From the NCBI RefSeq assembly GCF_004124275.1, contig NZ_CP027218.1, positions 2,979,501 through 3,043,500 on the forward strand: 64,000 bases of DNA, written 5' to 3'. Position 1 is the first letter of the stretch. Each line of letters starts with the position of its first letter. The stretch is from Pseudomonas sp. DTU12.3. GTDB lineage: Bacteria > Pseudomonadota > Gammaproteobacteria > Pseudomonadales > Pseudomonadaceae. Positions 36,330-43,739 of the stretch are shown here, one piece after another. Both the position numbers and the translations under genes were made by a program. The notes under the pieces are model-generated. The model was not told where the DNA came from, ran no database searches, and saw only the letters and a list, made by a program, of their open reading frames with translations.

Positions 36330-37733
36330 ATGTTGCGTGCAGCAATCGCCGGTCTGGTATTGGCTTCGTTCACCTTGTCGGCCTCGGCCGAAACCATCCG
36401 CATCGCCATCGGCACCCAGGACACCACCATCAACTGCGCCGCCGGCGGGTTGTTGATTCGTGAACTCGGCCTGCTCGACAAATACTTGCCCCACGACGGC
36501 GCCTACAAAGACGCCCAATACGACGTGCAGTGGAAAAACTTCACCAGCGGCGCGCCACTGACCAACGAAATGGTTGCCGGCAAACTCGACTTCGGCGCCA
36601 TGGCCGATTTTCCCGGTGCGTTCAACGGCGTCGCGTTTGAAACCGCCGGCAAGCACAGCCTGTTCATCAGCGTGCTGTCGGGCAGTATCAAGGGCAGCGG
36701 CAACGGCATTGTCGTGCCGAGCGCGTCGGGTGTGCAGTCGCTGAGCGAACTCAAGGGCAAGACGATTTCCGTGCCGTTCGCTTCCACCGCCCACGGCATG
36801 TTGTTGCGTGCCGTGGCGGCGCAGGGCTGGGATCCGCTGAAAGACGTGAACATCATCGCTCAGCCGCCAGAAGTCGCCGGCTCCGCGTTGCAGGCCGGCA
36901 AGATCGACGCTCACGCCGATTTCGTGCCGTTCGCCGAACTGTTCCCGAGCCGTGGTTTCGCTCGCAAGATTTATGACGGTGCCCAGGCCAATGCGCCGAC
37001 GTTCCACGGTGCGCTGGTGGATCAGGCATACGCGAAGAAATACCCGGAAATTGTCGTCGCTTATCTGCGCGCCAGCATCGAAGCCAATCAACTGCTCGCG
37101 GCCGAGCCTGAGAAGTACAGCGAGCTGATCGCCAAAGTCACTGGCGTCGATGCCGAGGTCAATTACCTGTTCCACGGCCCGCTTGGCGTGCAGACCCGCG
37201 ACCTGAGCTGGAAGCCGGAATATCGTCAAGCCGTCGGCACCGCCATCGACACCTTGAAGCTGCTGAAGAAGGCTGATCGCGGGCTTGATCTGAACACCTT
37301 CATCGACGATCAATACATTCGCGCGGCCTTCAAGGCGTCGAACCTCGATTACACCGCGCAATTGGCCAACTACGCGCAGACACCGCTGAAGGCCACAGAT
37401 TCCGCGACCGGTAAAGCGATCACCGACTTCAGCCATGTCGCCGAGATCTGGGTGCGCGGTGAGGACAAGGTGCGCCAATACGCCTCGGCAGAAGCAGCCT
37501 TCACCGCGCTGGCCGCGTTGAAACAGCAAGGCAAAAACGTCCGTGCGGTGTACACGCAAGCCAGTGACAGCGGGATCAAGCTGCTCGCCGAACAGGCGTG
37601 GTTCGCCAGCGATGCCAAGGGCCGTCTGAGCGCCTTCCTGCTCAAGGGCCAGGCCCAGCAATATGCCTCGGCACAGGGCGGCAAGGTCTTTGACTTCTCT
37701 GATGCCACCACGCAAGCCGTTGCCGCCCGCTAG
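36330..37733 (+). CDS. NitT/TauT-type substrate-binding protein with an extra C-terminal domain
   Basis: A 467-residue exported protein (signal LRAAIAGLVLASFTLSASA). Residues about 22-335 form an SsuA/TauA/ThiY-like periplasmic binding domain: TIRIAIGTQDT, FGAMADFPGAFNG, LKGKTISVPFASTAHGMLLRAV, DAHADFVPFAE. This is about 110-120 residues longer than the family. The added part (about 355-467) contains FSHVAEIWVRGEDKVRQYAS, AWFASDAKGRLSAFLL and GGKVFDFSDATTQAV. I think this resembles a NosL-type metal or accessory domain, but that is inference. Start: ATG 36330 behind GAGGGG; the ATG at 36309 has no site. The permease and ATPase genes follow. Confidence 0.82.
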   Translation: MLRAAIAGLVLASFTLSASAETIRIAIGTQDTTINCAAGGLLIRELGLLDKYLPHDGAYKDAQYDVQWKNFTSGAPLTNEMVAGKLDFGAMADFPGAFNGVAFETAGKHSLFISVLSGSIKGSGNGIVVPSASGVQSLSELKGKTISVPFASTAHGMLLRAVAAQGWDPLKDVNIIAQPPEVAGSALQAGKIDAHADFVPFAELFPSRGFARKIYDGAQANAPTFHGALVDQAYAKKYPEIVVAYLRASIEANQLLAAEPEKYSELIAKVTGVDAEVNYLFHGPLGVQTRDLSWKPEYRQAVGTAIDTLKLLKKADRGLDLNTFIDDQYIRAAFKASNLDYTAQLANYAQTPLKATDSATGKAITDFSHVAEIWVRGEDKVRQYASAEAAFTALAALKQQGKNVRAVYTQASDSGIKLLAEQAWFASDAKGRLSAFLLKGQAQQYASAQGGKVFDFSDATTQAVAAR

Positions 37734-37746
37734 TTGAAGATCAAGA

Positions 37747-37944
37747 GCCCCTCACCCTAGCCCTCTCCCGGGGGGAGAGGGGACTGACCGCGGTGTTTGG
37801 GCGAGGTACGCCGACTTGAAATACCGAGTTGAACTCGGGTTTTGAAAAGACTCTATCCAGCCGGGCTCAGGTTTTGAAAAGCACGAAGATCGGCTCCCTT
37901 TCCCCCTCGCCCCCCTTGGGGGGAGAGGGCTGGGGTGAGGGGGG
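37747..37944. repeat. MITE-like palindromic element, copy 3
   Basis: Ends are GCCCCTCACCCTAGCCCTCT and the matching inverted AGAGGGCTGGGGTGAGG. The interior keeps a shorter version of the ACCGCGGTGT...CGACTTGAAA blocks seen in copies 1 and 2. It lies between the binding-protein and permease genes and has not broken either frame. Confidence 0.8.
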
Positions 37945-37988
37945 TAAATCCAAGCCACAACACAGATCCAGAACTGGAAACCCGCTCC

Positions 37989-38771
37989 ATGAAAACACCC
38001 ACCCTACGCTGGACATCCAGGGCCGCTTCACTGCTGCTCTGCCTGCTGTTCTGGCAACTCGCCGCCAGCCATCACTGGAACCTCGGCCTCGTCACCTTCG
38101 CCAACGTGCCGACACCCATCGCGGTGATCGAAGCGGCGTTAGGCCTAGGTGACTCCGGCAAGCTCCTGCAACACCTGACCGCCAGCCTCAGCCGCGTCTT
38201 CGCCGGTTACCTCGCGGCGCTGCTGATCGGCATCGCATTGGGCCTGGCCATCGGCCGCTCGAAATGGGCCGAAGACCTGCTGCTGCCACCGCTGGAAGTC
38301 CTGCGCCCGATCCCCGCCGTCGCCTGGATTCCGCTGGCGATCTTGATGTTCCCGTCCTCGGAACTGTCGATGGTCTTCATCACCTTCACCGGCGCGCTGT
38401 TCCCGATCCTGCTGAACACCGTGCACGGCGTCGAAGGCGTCGACCCACGTTTGATCGCCTCTGCGAAAAGCCTCGGGGCAGGGCGCCGCGCAATCCTGTT
38501 GGAAGTGATCCTGCCCGGCGCTGCGCCGAGCATCATCACCGGTCTGGCGATTGGCATGGGCACTTCGTGGTTCTGCCTGGTGACGGCGGAAATGATCTCC
38601 GGCCAGTTCGGCATCGGCTATTACACCTGGGAGTCCTACACCATTCAGAACTACGCCGACATCGTCGTCGGCATGCTTCTGATCGGCGTGTTGGGCATGG
38701 GCAGCAGTCTGCTGATCAAACGCCTGGGCGGGTTGTTCACGCCTTGGCATCGACCGCGAGGAAAAGCCTGA
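37989..38771 (+). CDS. ABC importer permease, NitT/TauT type
   Basis: A 260-residue inner-membrane protein with about six membrane spans. The EAA loop GVEGVDPRLIASAKSLGAGRRAILLEVILPGAAPSIITGL (split: GVEGVDPRLIASAKSLGAGR then RAILLEVILPGAAPS) contacts the ATPase. It resembles SsuC/TauC-type permeases (PLEVLRPIPAVAWIPLAILMF). I chose the ATG at 37989; the frame continues upstream to 37935, but that part lies over the repeat end. The stop overlaps the ATPase start (TGATG). Confidence 0.9.
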   Translation: MKTPTLRWTSRAASLLLCLLFWQLAASHHWNLGLVTFANVPTPIAVIEAALGLGDSGKLLQHLTASLSRVFAGYLAALLIGIALGLAIGRSKWAEDLLLPPLEVLRPIPAVAWIPLAILMFPSSELSMVFITFTGALFPILLNTVHGVEGVDPRLIASAKSLGAGRRAILLEVILPGAAPSIITGLAIGMGTSWFCLVTAEMISGQFGIGYYTWESYTIQNYADIVVGMLLIGVLGMGSSLLIKRLGGLFTPWHRPRGKA

Positions 38772-39619
38772 TGAGCGTGATGCAAACGCCGGAAGGGCGG
38801 ATCGATATCCGCCAGTTATCCATCGTGCTTGGCGCAGGGCCGGAGGCGTTCGAAGCGGTGCAGGGCCTCGATTGCCAGATCGAACCAGGCCAGTTTGTGT
38901 GCATTCTCGGCCCGTCCGGTTGCGGCAAATCAACCTTGCTCGGCGCCTTGGCCGGGCATCTGCACGCGCATGCCGGCAGCCTCAAAGTCGATGGCGGCGA
39001 AGTGTCCGGGCCATCGCCGCAGCGCGGCATGGTGTTCCAGCACCACACGCTGTTTCCGTGGCGCACGGTGCGCGACAACGTTGCCTTCGGCCTGAAAATG
39101 CGTGGCATCGGCAAGACTGAACGGCATCGCGCCGCCGATGACATTCTCAAACTGGTCGGCCTCGAAGGCTTCGCCGAGCGTTGGCCCGATCAACTGTCCG
39201 GCGGCATGCAGCAACGCGTGGAAATCGCCCGGGTGCTGGTCAATCGTCCACGGCTGTTGCTGATGGACGAGCCGTTCGGCGCGCTGGATGCGCTGACCCG
39301 GTTGAACATGCAAGAGCTGCTGCTGGACATCTGGACGCGCATCCGCACCACCGTGGTGTTCGTCACCCACGACATCGACGAGGCGCTGTTCCTCGCCGAT
39401 CGCTTGCTGGTGATGAGCGCCAGGCCGGGGCGAATCATCGAAGACTTGCGCCTGGACTTCGCCCGACCGCGCACCAGCGAACTGGTGACCAGCGCCGAAT
39501 TTTCCCGCCTCAAGCGTCACTGCCTCGATCTGCTGCGCCATGACAACGACCGACCGCTGCCGCGCCTTAATCCGCTCGGCCTGCCTCCCGAAAACCCTTT
39601 GCCGCGATTTGCCCTATGA
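38771..39619 (+). CDS. ABC importer ATPase, NitT/TauT type
   Basis: A 282-residue protein with all ATP-binding cassette motifs: Walker A GPSGCGKST, Q-loop MVFQHHTLFPWRTVRDNVAFG, signature LSGGMQQRVEIARVL, Walker B LLLMDEPFGALD and switch VFVTHDIDEALFLADR. It resembles SsuB/TauB. The C-terminal about 45 residues (from RTSELVTSAEF) are variable. It overlaps the permease gene at its start and the HEAT-repeat gene by 4 bp at its end (ATGA), so permease, ATPase, HEAT and DUF971 genes are translated as a coupled block. Confidence 0.93.
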   Translation: MSVMQTPEGRIDIRQLSIVLGAGPEAFEAVQGLDCQIEPGQFVCILGPSGCGKSTLLGALAGHLHAHAGSLKVDGGEVSGPSPQRGMVFQHHTLFPWRTVRDNVAFGLKMRGIGKTERHRAADDILKLVGLEGFAERWPDQLSGGMQQRVEIARVLVNRPRLLLMDEPFGALDALTRLNMQELLLDIWTRIRTTVVFVTHDIDEALFLADRLLVMSARPGRIIEDLRLDFARPRTSELVTSAEFSRLKRHCLDLLRHDNDRPLPRLNPLGLPPENPLPRFAL

Positions 39620-40578
39620 CCTCTATTTTTGCTGTGACCGACAACGAAGACATCATCGCCCTGCAACCGCGCCTGACCGCCGAAGACGCTGGCGTGCGCC
39701 GTATTGCCCTGATTGATCTGGCGGATCTGGAGGAGCCGGATGGCTTGCTCTGGCTGGTCGATCGCCTCGGCGAGGATCCTGCCGAAGAAGTCCGCGCTGA
39801 AGCTGCGCGATTGCTCGAAGCCTGGGAGGATGAGGAAGTCGTGCAAGCGTTGTGCGTGGCCCTGACCGATCCGGCGCCCGCCGTGCAATCCGCTGCCGCG
39901 CAGAGTCTGAGCCTGTTGAAAACGGCAGCGGCGGGGCGGGTGATTTTGCCGTGGACCGCTCACGTCGACGTCAGCGTGCGTATTGCCGCGTTTCGCGCTT
40001 TGCGTGAGCTGCGTTTTGTCGATGCCGCGCCGTCTGCGGTCTCTGCGTTGAACGATGCGGATGCCAGTGTGCGCCGTGAAGCGGTGGGCGTGCTCGGCTG
40101 GCTCAAGCAGCTCGATGCACTGCCCGCCCTGGCACGATTGGCCAGCGACGACCCGGACACCGAAGTGCGCCGCGCCGCTACCGGTGCTTTGGGATTGGCC
40201 TCCAGCGCCGAAGTGTTGCCAGCCCTGCGCCAGGCCTTGCAGGACCACGCCTGGCAAGTGCGCGAAGAAGCCGCGACGACCTTGGGTAAAGTCGGCCACA
40301 TTGACGCTGGCCCGGCATTGGTCGAAGCGCTGAGCGACGACTATTGGCAAGTGCGCCTGCGCGCCACTCGCAGTCTCGGCCGTCTGCGTTTCGCCCCGGC
40401 GCTGGACGCGTTGATCGAGACCCTTGGCCATCGCATCAGCAACCTGCGCAAGGAAGCCGCGCTGGCCTTGGGTGAGTTGAATGATCGCGGTGCCGTGGCG
40501 GCATTGCAGGCCGCGCAGGATGACGGCGACCCGGAAGTGCGCAAAGCCGTGCGGATTGCCTTGAGCCAGTTGCAATGA
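39616..40578 (+). CDS. HEAT-repeat protein
   Basis: A 320-residue protein without signal peptide, built from about nine to ten 30-residue HEAT/PBS-lyase-type repeats, each with a pattern like DPAEEVRAEAARLLEAW or DDPDTEVRRAATGALGLA. Such proteins act as scaffolds or as assembly factors for complexes, as with phycobilin lyases. It is encoded between the ATPase and a DUF971 protein with 4-bp overlaps on both sides. A role in maturing or organising the AprA-like/ferredoxin enzyme is plausible but not shown by the sequence. Confidence 0.85.
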   Translation: MTSIFAVTDNEDIIALQPRLTAEDAGVRRIALIDLADLEEPDGLLWLVDRLGEDPAEEVRAEAARLLEAWEDEEVVQALCVALTDPAPAVQSAAAQSLSLLKTAAAGRVILPWTAHVDVSVRIAAFRALRELRFVDAAPSAVSALNDADASVRREAVGVLGWLKQLDALPALARLASDDPDTEVRRAATGALGLASSAEVLPALRQALQDHAWQVREEAATTLGKVGHIDAGPALVEALSDDYWQVRLRATRSLGRLRFAPALDALIETLGHRISNLRKEAALALGELNDRGAVAALQAAQDDGDPEVRKAVRIALSQLQ

Positions 40579-40847
40579 ACCCGCTGTCGGTGGGGAATTC
40601 GCAGAGCGAACAGATCCTGCGGTTGAGCTGGCCTGACGGTCGCGAACAACAGCTCAACCACGCCGAACTGCGCCGCCAGTGCCCATGCTCGCAATGTCGC
40701 GCCTTTCGCCTGAAAGGCCTGACGCCGCTGGTGGATGAGCGCGTGCGCCTGATCGAACTCAACCCCCAGGGTTACGGCGTGCAATTGATCTTCAGCGACG
40801 GCCACCAGCGCGGGATCTACCCGTGGCCCTATCTGGCAAACCTATGA
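40575..40847 (+). CDS. DUF971 (gamma-butyrobetaine-hydroxylase-like N-terminal) protein
   Basis: A 90-residue protein with the DUF971 pattern: LRLSWPDGREQQLNHAELRRQCPC, a CPCSQCR cysteine cluster (three Cys that may bind Zn or Fe-S), LIELNPQGYGVQLIFSDGH and the typical end YPWPYLANL. In other bacteria this domain is a small stand-alone protein or the N-terminal part of gamma-butyrobetaine hydroxylase, and it sometimes sits near Fe-S assembly genes. Here it ends the AprA-like operon and overlaps the HEAT gene by 4 bp. A long palindrome follows within 10 bp. Confidence 0.88.
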   Translation: MNPLSVGNSQSEQILRLSWPDGREQQLNHAELRRQCPCSQCRAFRLKGLTPLVDERVRLIELNPQGYGVQLIFSDGHQRGIYPWPYLANL

Positions 40848-40854
40848 CAATCCC

Positions 40855-40939
40855 TGTAGGAGCTGCCGAAGGCTGCGATCTTTTGATCCTGTTTTTAACA
40901 ATCAACATCAAAAGATCGCAGCCTTCGGCAGCTCCTACA
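40855..40939. repeat. Long palindrome at the end of the AprA-like operon
   Basis: TGTAGGAGCTGCCGAAGGCT and its complement, separated by about 15 bp. It may act as a transcription end between the convergent DUF971 and eptA genes; no T-run follows. Confidence 0.9.
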
Positions 40940-40987
40940 TTGATCATTGGCAATCGCCAATCAGCAATCAGCAATCAGCAAGTCGGG

Positions 40988-42652
40988 TTATTGCGCCGCT
41001 GTCATCGACGGCCGGCAGCCATGGAAAATATCCAGCCCCGGCTGATACAGCGAGGTCTTCACCTCAAACAACCCCAGCACCGAGTGAAACAGGTTGTCGT
41101 GGCTCAGATCCGCATGCGCGGTCTTGCCTTGCAGGCACCCGCGATCAATCCCTTCACTGGCCAGCGTGCCCTCGCCAAACCACATCACCATCGGCACATG
41201 CGTCTGCGCTTGCGGCGCCAGCGCGTACGGCGCCGCGTGCAGATACAAGCCGTTTTCACCCAGCGACTCACCGTGATCGGAGACGTACACCATCGACGTA
41301 TCCAGTGTCTGTTGATTGCGCTTGAGCAACCCGATGACCTTGGCCAGAAAGTGGTCGGTGTACAAAATCGTGTTGTCGTAGACGTTCACCAGTTCGTCGC
41401 GGCTGCAGCTGCCCAACTGGTTGGTGTGGCAGATCGGTTTGAAGCGCTCCATCTCTTTCGGGTAGCGCTCGTAGTACTCGGGGCCGTGGCTGCCGTCCGC
41501 ATGCAGGACGATGATTGCGTGGCCTTTGAGGCTGTCAATATAGCTTTGCAGGTCCGCCAGCAGCGCTTCGTCGAGGCAGTTGTTGCCGTCGCAGAACGGC
41601 CCCGGCTGGTTCTTCGCGATGTCGCGGTGCGGTACGCGCAGGCAGGTGCCTTTGCAGTCGCTGTTGTTGTCCAGCCACAACACCTGCACGCCGGCGCGCT
41701 GGAGGATGTCGAGCAGGCCTTCGTAGGTTTTACCTTTCTTGTCGCTGTAATCCTCACGCGGGAACATCGAGAACATGCACGGCACCGAGACCGCCGTCGA
41801 CGTGCCGCAGGAATGCACCTGAGTGAAATTGAGGATGTCGAGTTTGCTCAGCTCGGGGTTGGTCTCGCGGGCATAGCCGTTCAGCGAAAAATGATCGGCC
41901 CGCGCGGTTTCACCGACCACAAAGACCATCAGCGATTTTTTCTCGCGACTGGCCGCCTTGGCGCTCATCACCGCGTCTTCGCCGATGGCTTGCACCACGA
42001 AGTGCTTTTTGATGCCCAGGCGTTGTTTGGTGTATTTGCTGATCGCGTAGATGTAGTTGGTCGGGTTGATGAAGTGGGTGAGTTTGTCTTCTTCGCGAAA
42101 GATTGGCGCGTAGGTCGAATAGAACGCGCCCACCGACGCAGCGATCACCAGCACACAAGCGACGATCACCAGGATCTTGTTGAGCAACCCGCGAAAGAAC
42201 GGCCGATAACTCACCGGCCAACGCCAGATCAAAACCGCCGGCAGCACGCCGAGCAGCAACACGTAGGTCAGCAGCTTGCCGTTGAACAGCGCGGTGGCCT
42301 CGGCGGGGTTGGTTTCGAAGACGTTCTGGATCATCACCGTGTCGATGGTGATGCCGTATTCATTCATGAAATACGCGGCGCACGCCGAGAGCAGGGCGAC
42401 CACGGTGAGCACCGGTTTCAGCGTCCAGCGGAATGACACCAGGGTCAGCAGCAAGGTAATCGCCGCCCACAAGAACAGCCCGAACGAGACGAAAAACCCC
42501 AGTTTGTGCGCGCCTTGCAAGGTGATCAGCGTGCCCAGCGCCTTCCAGGTCGCCAGGTTGTACAACGCCACCAGCGCCAGCGAAAACAGCAACACCAGTC
42601 GGGTCGCAGAGATGGACGGTAAACGCAGTCCGTTGCCCAAAGCCATTCGCAT
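40988..42652 (-). CDS. eptA: EptA-like lipid A phosphoethanolamine transferase
   Basis: A 554-residue inner-membrane enzyme that moves phosphoethanolamine from phosphatidylethanolamine to lipid A, which lowers binding of cationic peptides. Five membrane spans occupy about residues 17-180. The periplasmic sulfatase-fold domain follows, with the zinc ligand in VVGETARADHFSLNGY (E248), the nucleophile T284 in SCGTSTAVSVPCMFS, and the metal motif YVSDHGESLGENGLYLHAAPY. Cysteines for several disulfides are present. I chose the ATG at 42652, just after AGAGG; the ATG six bases downstream is an alternative. Its upstream region (minus strand) has TTAC/TTTAC direct repeats that could be a response-regulator site. 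Confidence 0.92.
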   Translation of the reverse strand: MRMALGNGLRLPSISATRLVLLFSLALVALYNLATWKALGTLITLQGAHKLGFFVSFGLFLWAAITLLLTLVSFRWTLKPVLTVVALLSACAAYFMNEYGITIDTVMIQNVFETNPAEATALFNGKLLTYVLLLGVLPAVLIWRWPVSYRPFFRGLLNKILVIVACVLVIAASVGAFYSTYAPIFREEDKLTHFINPTNYIYAISKYTKQRLGIKKHFVVQAIGEDAVMSAKAASREKKSLMVFVVGETARADHFSLNGYARETNPELSKLDILNFTQVHSCGTSTAVSVPCMFSMFPREDYSDKKGKTYEGLLDILQRAGVQVLWLDNNSDCKGTCLRVPHRDIAKNQPGPFCDGNNCLDEALLADLQSYIDSLKGHAIIVLHADGSHGPEYYERYPKEMERFKPICHTNQLGSCSRDELVNVYDNTILYTDHFLAKVIGLLKRNQQTLDTSMVYVSDHGESLGENGLYLHAAPYALAPQAQTHVPMVMWFGEGTLASEGIDRGCLQGKTAHADLSHDNLFHSVLGLFEVKTSLYQPGLDIFHGCRPSMTAAQ

Positions 42653-42756
42653 TTTTCCTCTACTCAAATAGAAAACACACACGGTTGCGCGTGTAACTGT
42701 AGAAGAACAATAGTAAAAATTCCGTAAACATCCTGTAACAAGTCGAAAGAAAACCC

Positions 42757-42841
42757 TGTAGGAGCTGCCGCAGGCTGCGATCTTTTGATCTTGTTTTTAA
42801 AGATCAAGATCAAAAGATCGCAGCCTTCGGCAGCTCCTACA
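42757..42841. repeat. Long palindrome upstream of eptA
   Basis: TGTAGGAGCTGCCGCAGGCT, spacer, then the complement with one change (CGCAGG against CGAAGG). It lies between eptA (about 105 bp to its start) and the 3' end of the TorF-like gene. Confidence 0.9.
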
Positions 42842-42855
42842 GGGGGGGCGGTGGG

Positions 42856-43593
42856 TCAGAAGGATTTGCTTAGGCTGGCGACGACGGTGGCGGTGCAGAC
42901 GTCCTTGAAGCCCCAGTTGCTCAGGCATTGGCTTTGTGAGAGGTCAGTGTCGATGTAGCTCAGGCCCAATACCACGCCGGCGAGGTTGTGGGTGACTTTG
43001 ACCTCCCATTCGCGGTACGACTCTTCAGCGTTGCCGGACGCCGAGTACAAATGCGCATCCTTGAAATCCATGTTGCCGTACCGCAGCTTTAGCCCCGAGT
43101 CGTACGGCAGTTCAGTTTCATAACCGATGTAGGTGTACAGCGAACTTTGCTTGCTATCGATCCCCGGCGCATCGCTGGAGTAATACGCCGCCAGCTTCAC
43201 CCCGTAGACGCCGAGAATCCCGTAGACCTCGCTCTGGTTGAACTGGCTTTCCTTGGGGTAGGCGTACTTGATGTAGCCCAGATCAAGGCTGACATCCTCG
43301 GTCGCCTGCCACAGCCAGCCGCCGTAGTAATCGACTTCCTGGCGAGTTTTCAGACCGCCGCCGAAATCGACGTTTGAGCTCCAGGCGCCGAGGTACGCAC
43401 CGCTGCTATGAGCCAGGGTCAGGCCGGCCTGTACGGCTGGGTCGTTTTGCGTTTGCGAGATGCCGCGAGTGCGGTAATCGCTGGCTAAATTCAGATCCAC
43501 CACCAGCGCAAAGTCATCGTTCAAAGGGATCGCTTGGCTGCTCAAGGGCAGCGCGCTCAAGAAACTCAGGGCGAACAGGGGCAAGGCTTTCAT
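42856..43593 (-). CDS. TorF-family putative outer-membrane porin
   Basis: A 245-residue exported protein: signal peptide KALPLFALSFLSALPLSSQA, then a beta-barrel-like sequence. The conserved start VVDLNLASDYRTRGISQTQNDPAVQAGL and the GAYLGAWSSNVDFG block define the TorF/TIGR02001 family of unknown transport function. The last residue is F. Two cysteines near the C-terminus (QCLSNWGFKDVC) could form a disulfide. The ATG at 43593 has a signal peptide directly behind it; the frame continues upstream through a palindrome and is not used. Confidence 0.88.
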   Translation of the reverse strand: MKALPLFALSFLSALPLSSQAIPLNDDFALVVDLNLASDYRTRGISQTQNDPAVQAGLTLAHSSGAYLGAWSSNVDFGGGLKTRQEVDYYGGWLWQATEDVSLDLGYIKYAYPKESQFNQSEVYGILGVYGVKLAAYYSSDAPGIDSKQSSLYTYIGYETELPYDSGLKLRYGNMDFKDAHLYSASGNAEESYREWEVKVTHNLAGVVLGLSYIDTDLSQSQCLSNWGFKDVCTATVVASLSKSF

Positions 43594-43638
43594 GTGAAAT
43601 CCCGATATTGTGATTATTTTGGGGGCAGAAGGTAAACC

Positions 43639-43723
43639 TGTAGGAGCTGCCGAAGGCTGCGATCTTTTGATCTTGATCCTTAAAAACAAGATCAAAAGAT
43701 CGCAGCCTTCGGCAGCTCCTACA
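43639..43723. repeat. Long palindrome between TorF-like and amidohydrolase genes
   Basis: TGTAGGAGCTGCCGAAGGCT and its complement around a short spacer, including TTTTGATCTT/AAGATCAAAA. It lies 16 bp after the amidohydrolase stop codon. Confidence 0.9.
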
Positions 43724-43739
43724 GGGGGGATCAGTGTTG

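Noticed and set aside
34019..36481. Very long minus-strand open frame of 820 codons
   Set aside because: It is antisense to the GntR, AprA-like and ferredoxin genes and has no recognisable domains; it reflects GC-rich codon use.
40823..42436. Plus-strand open frame opposite eptA
   Set aside because: It is a shadow of eptA and begins inside a palindrome. The eptA product has all its catalytic motifs.
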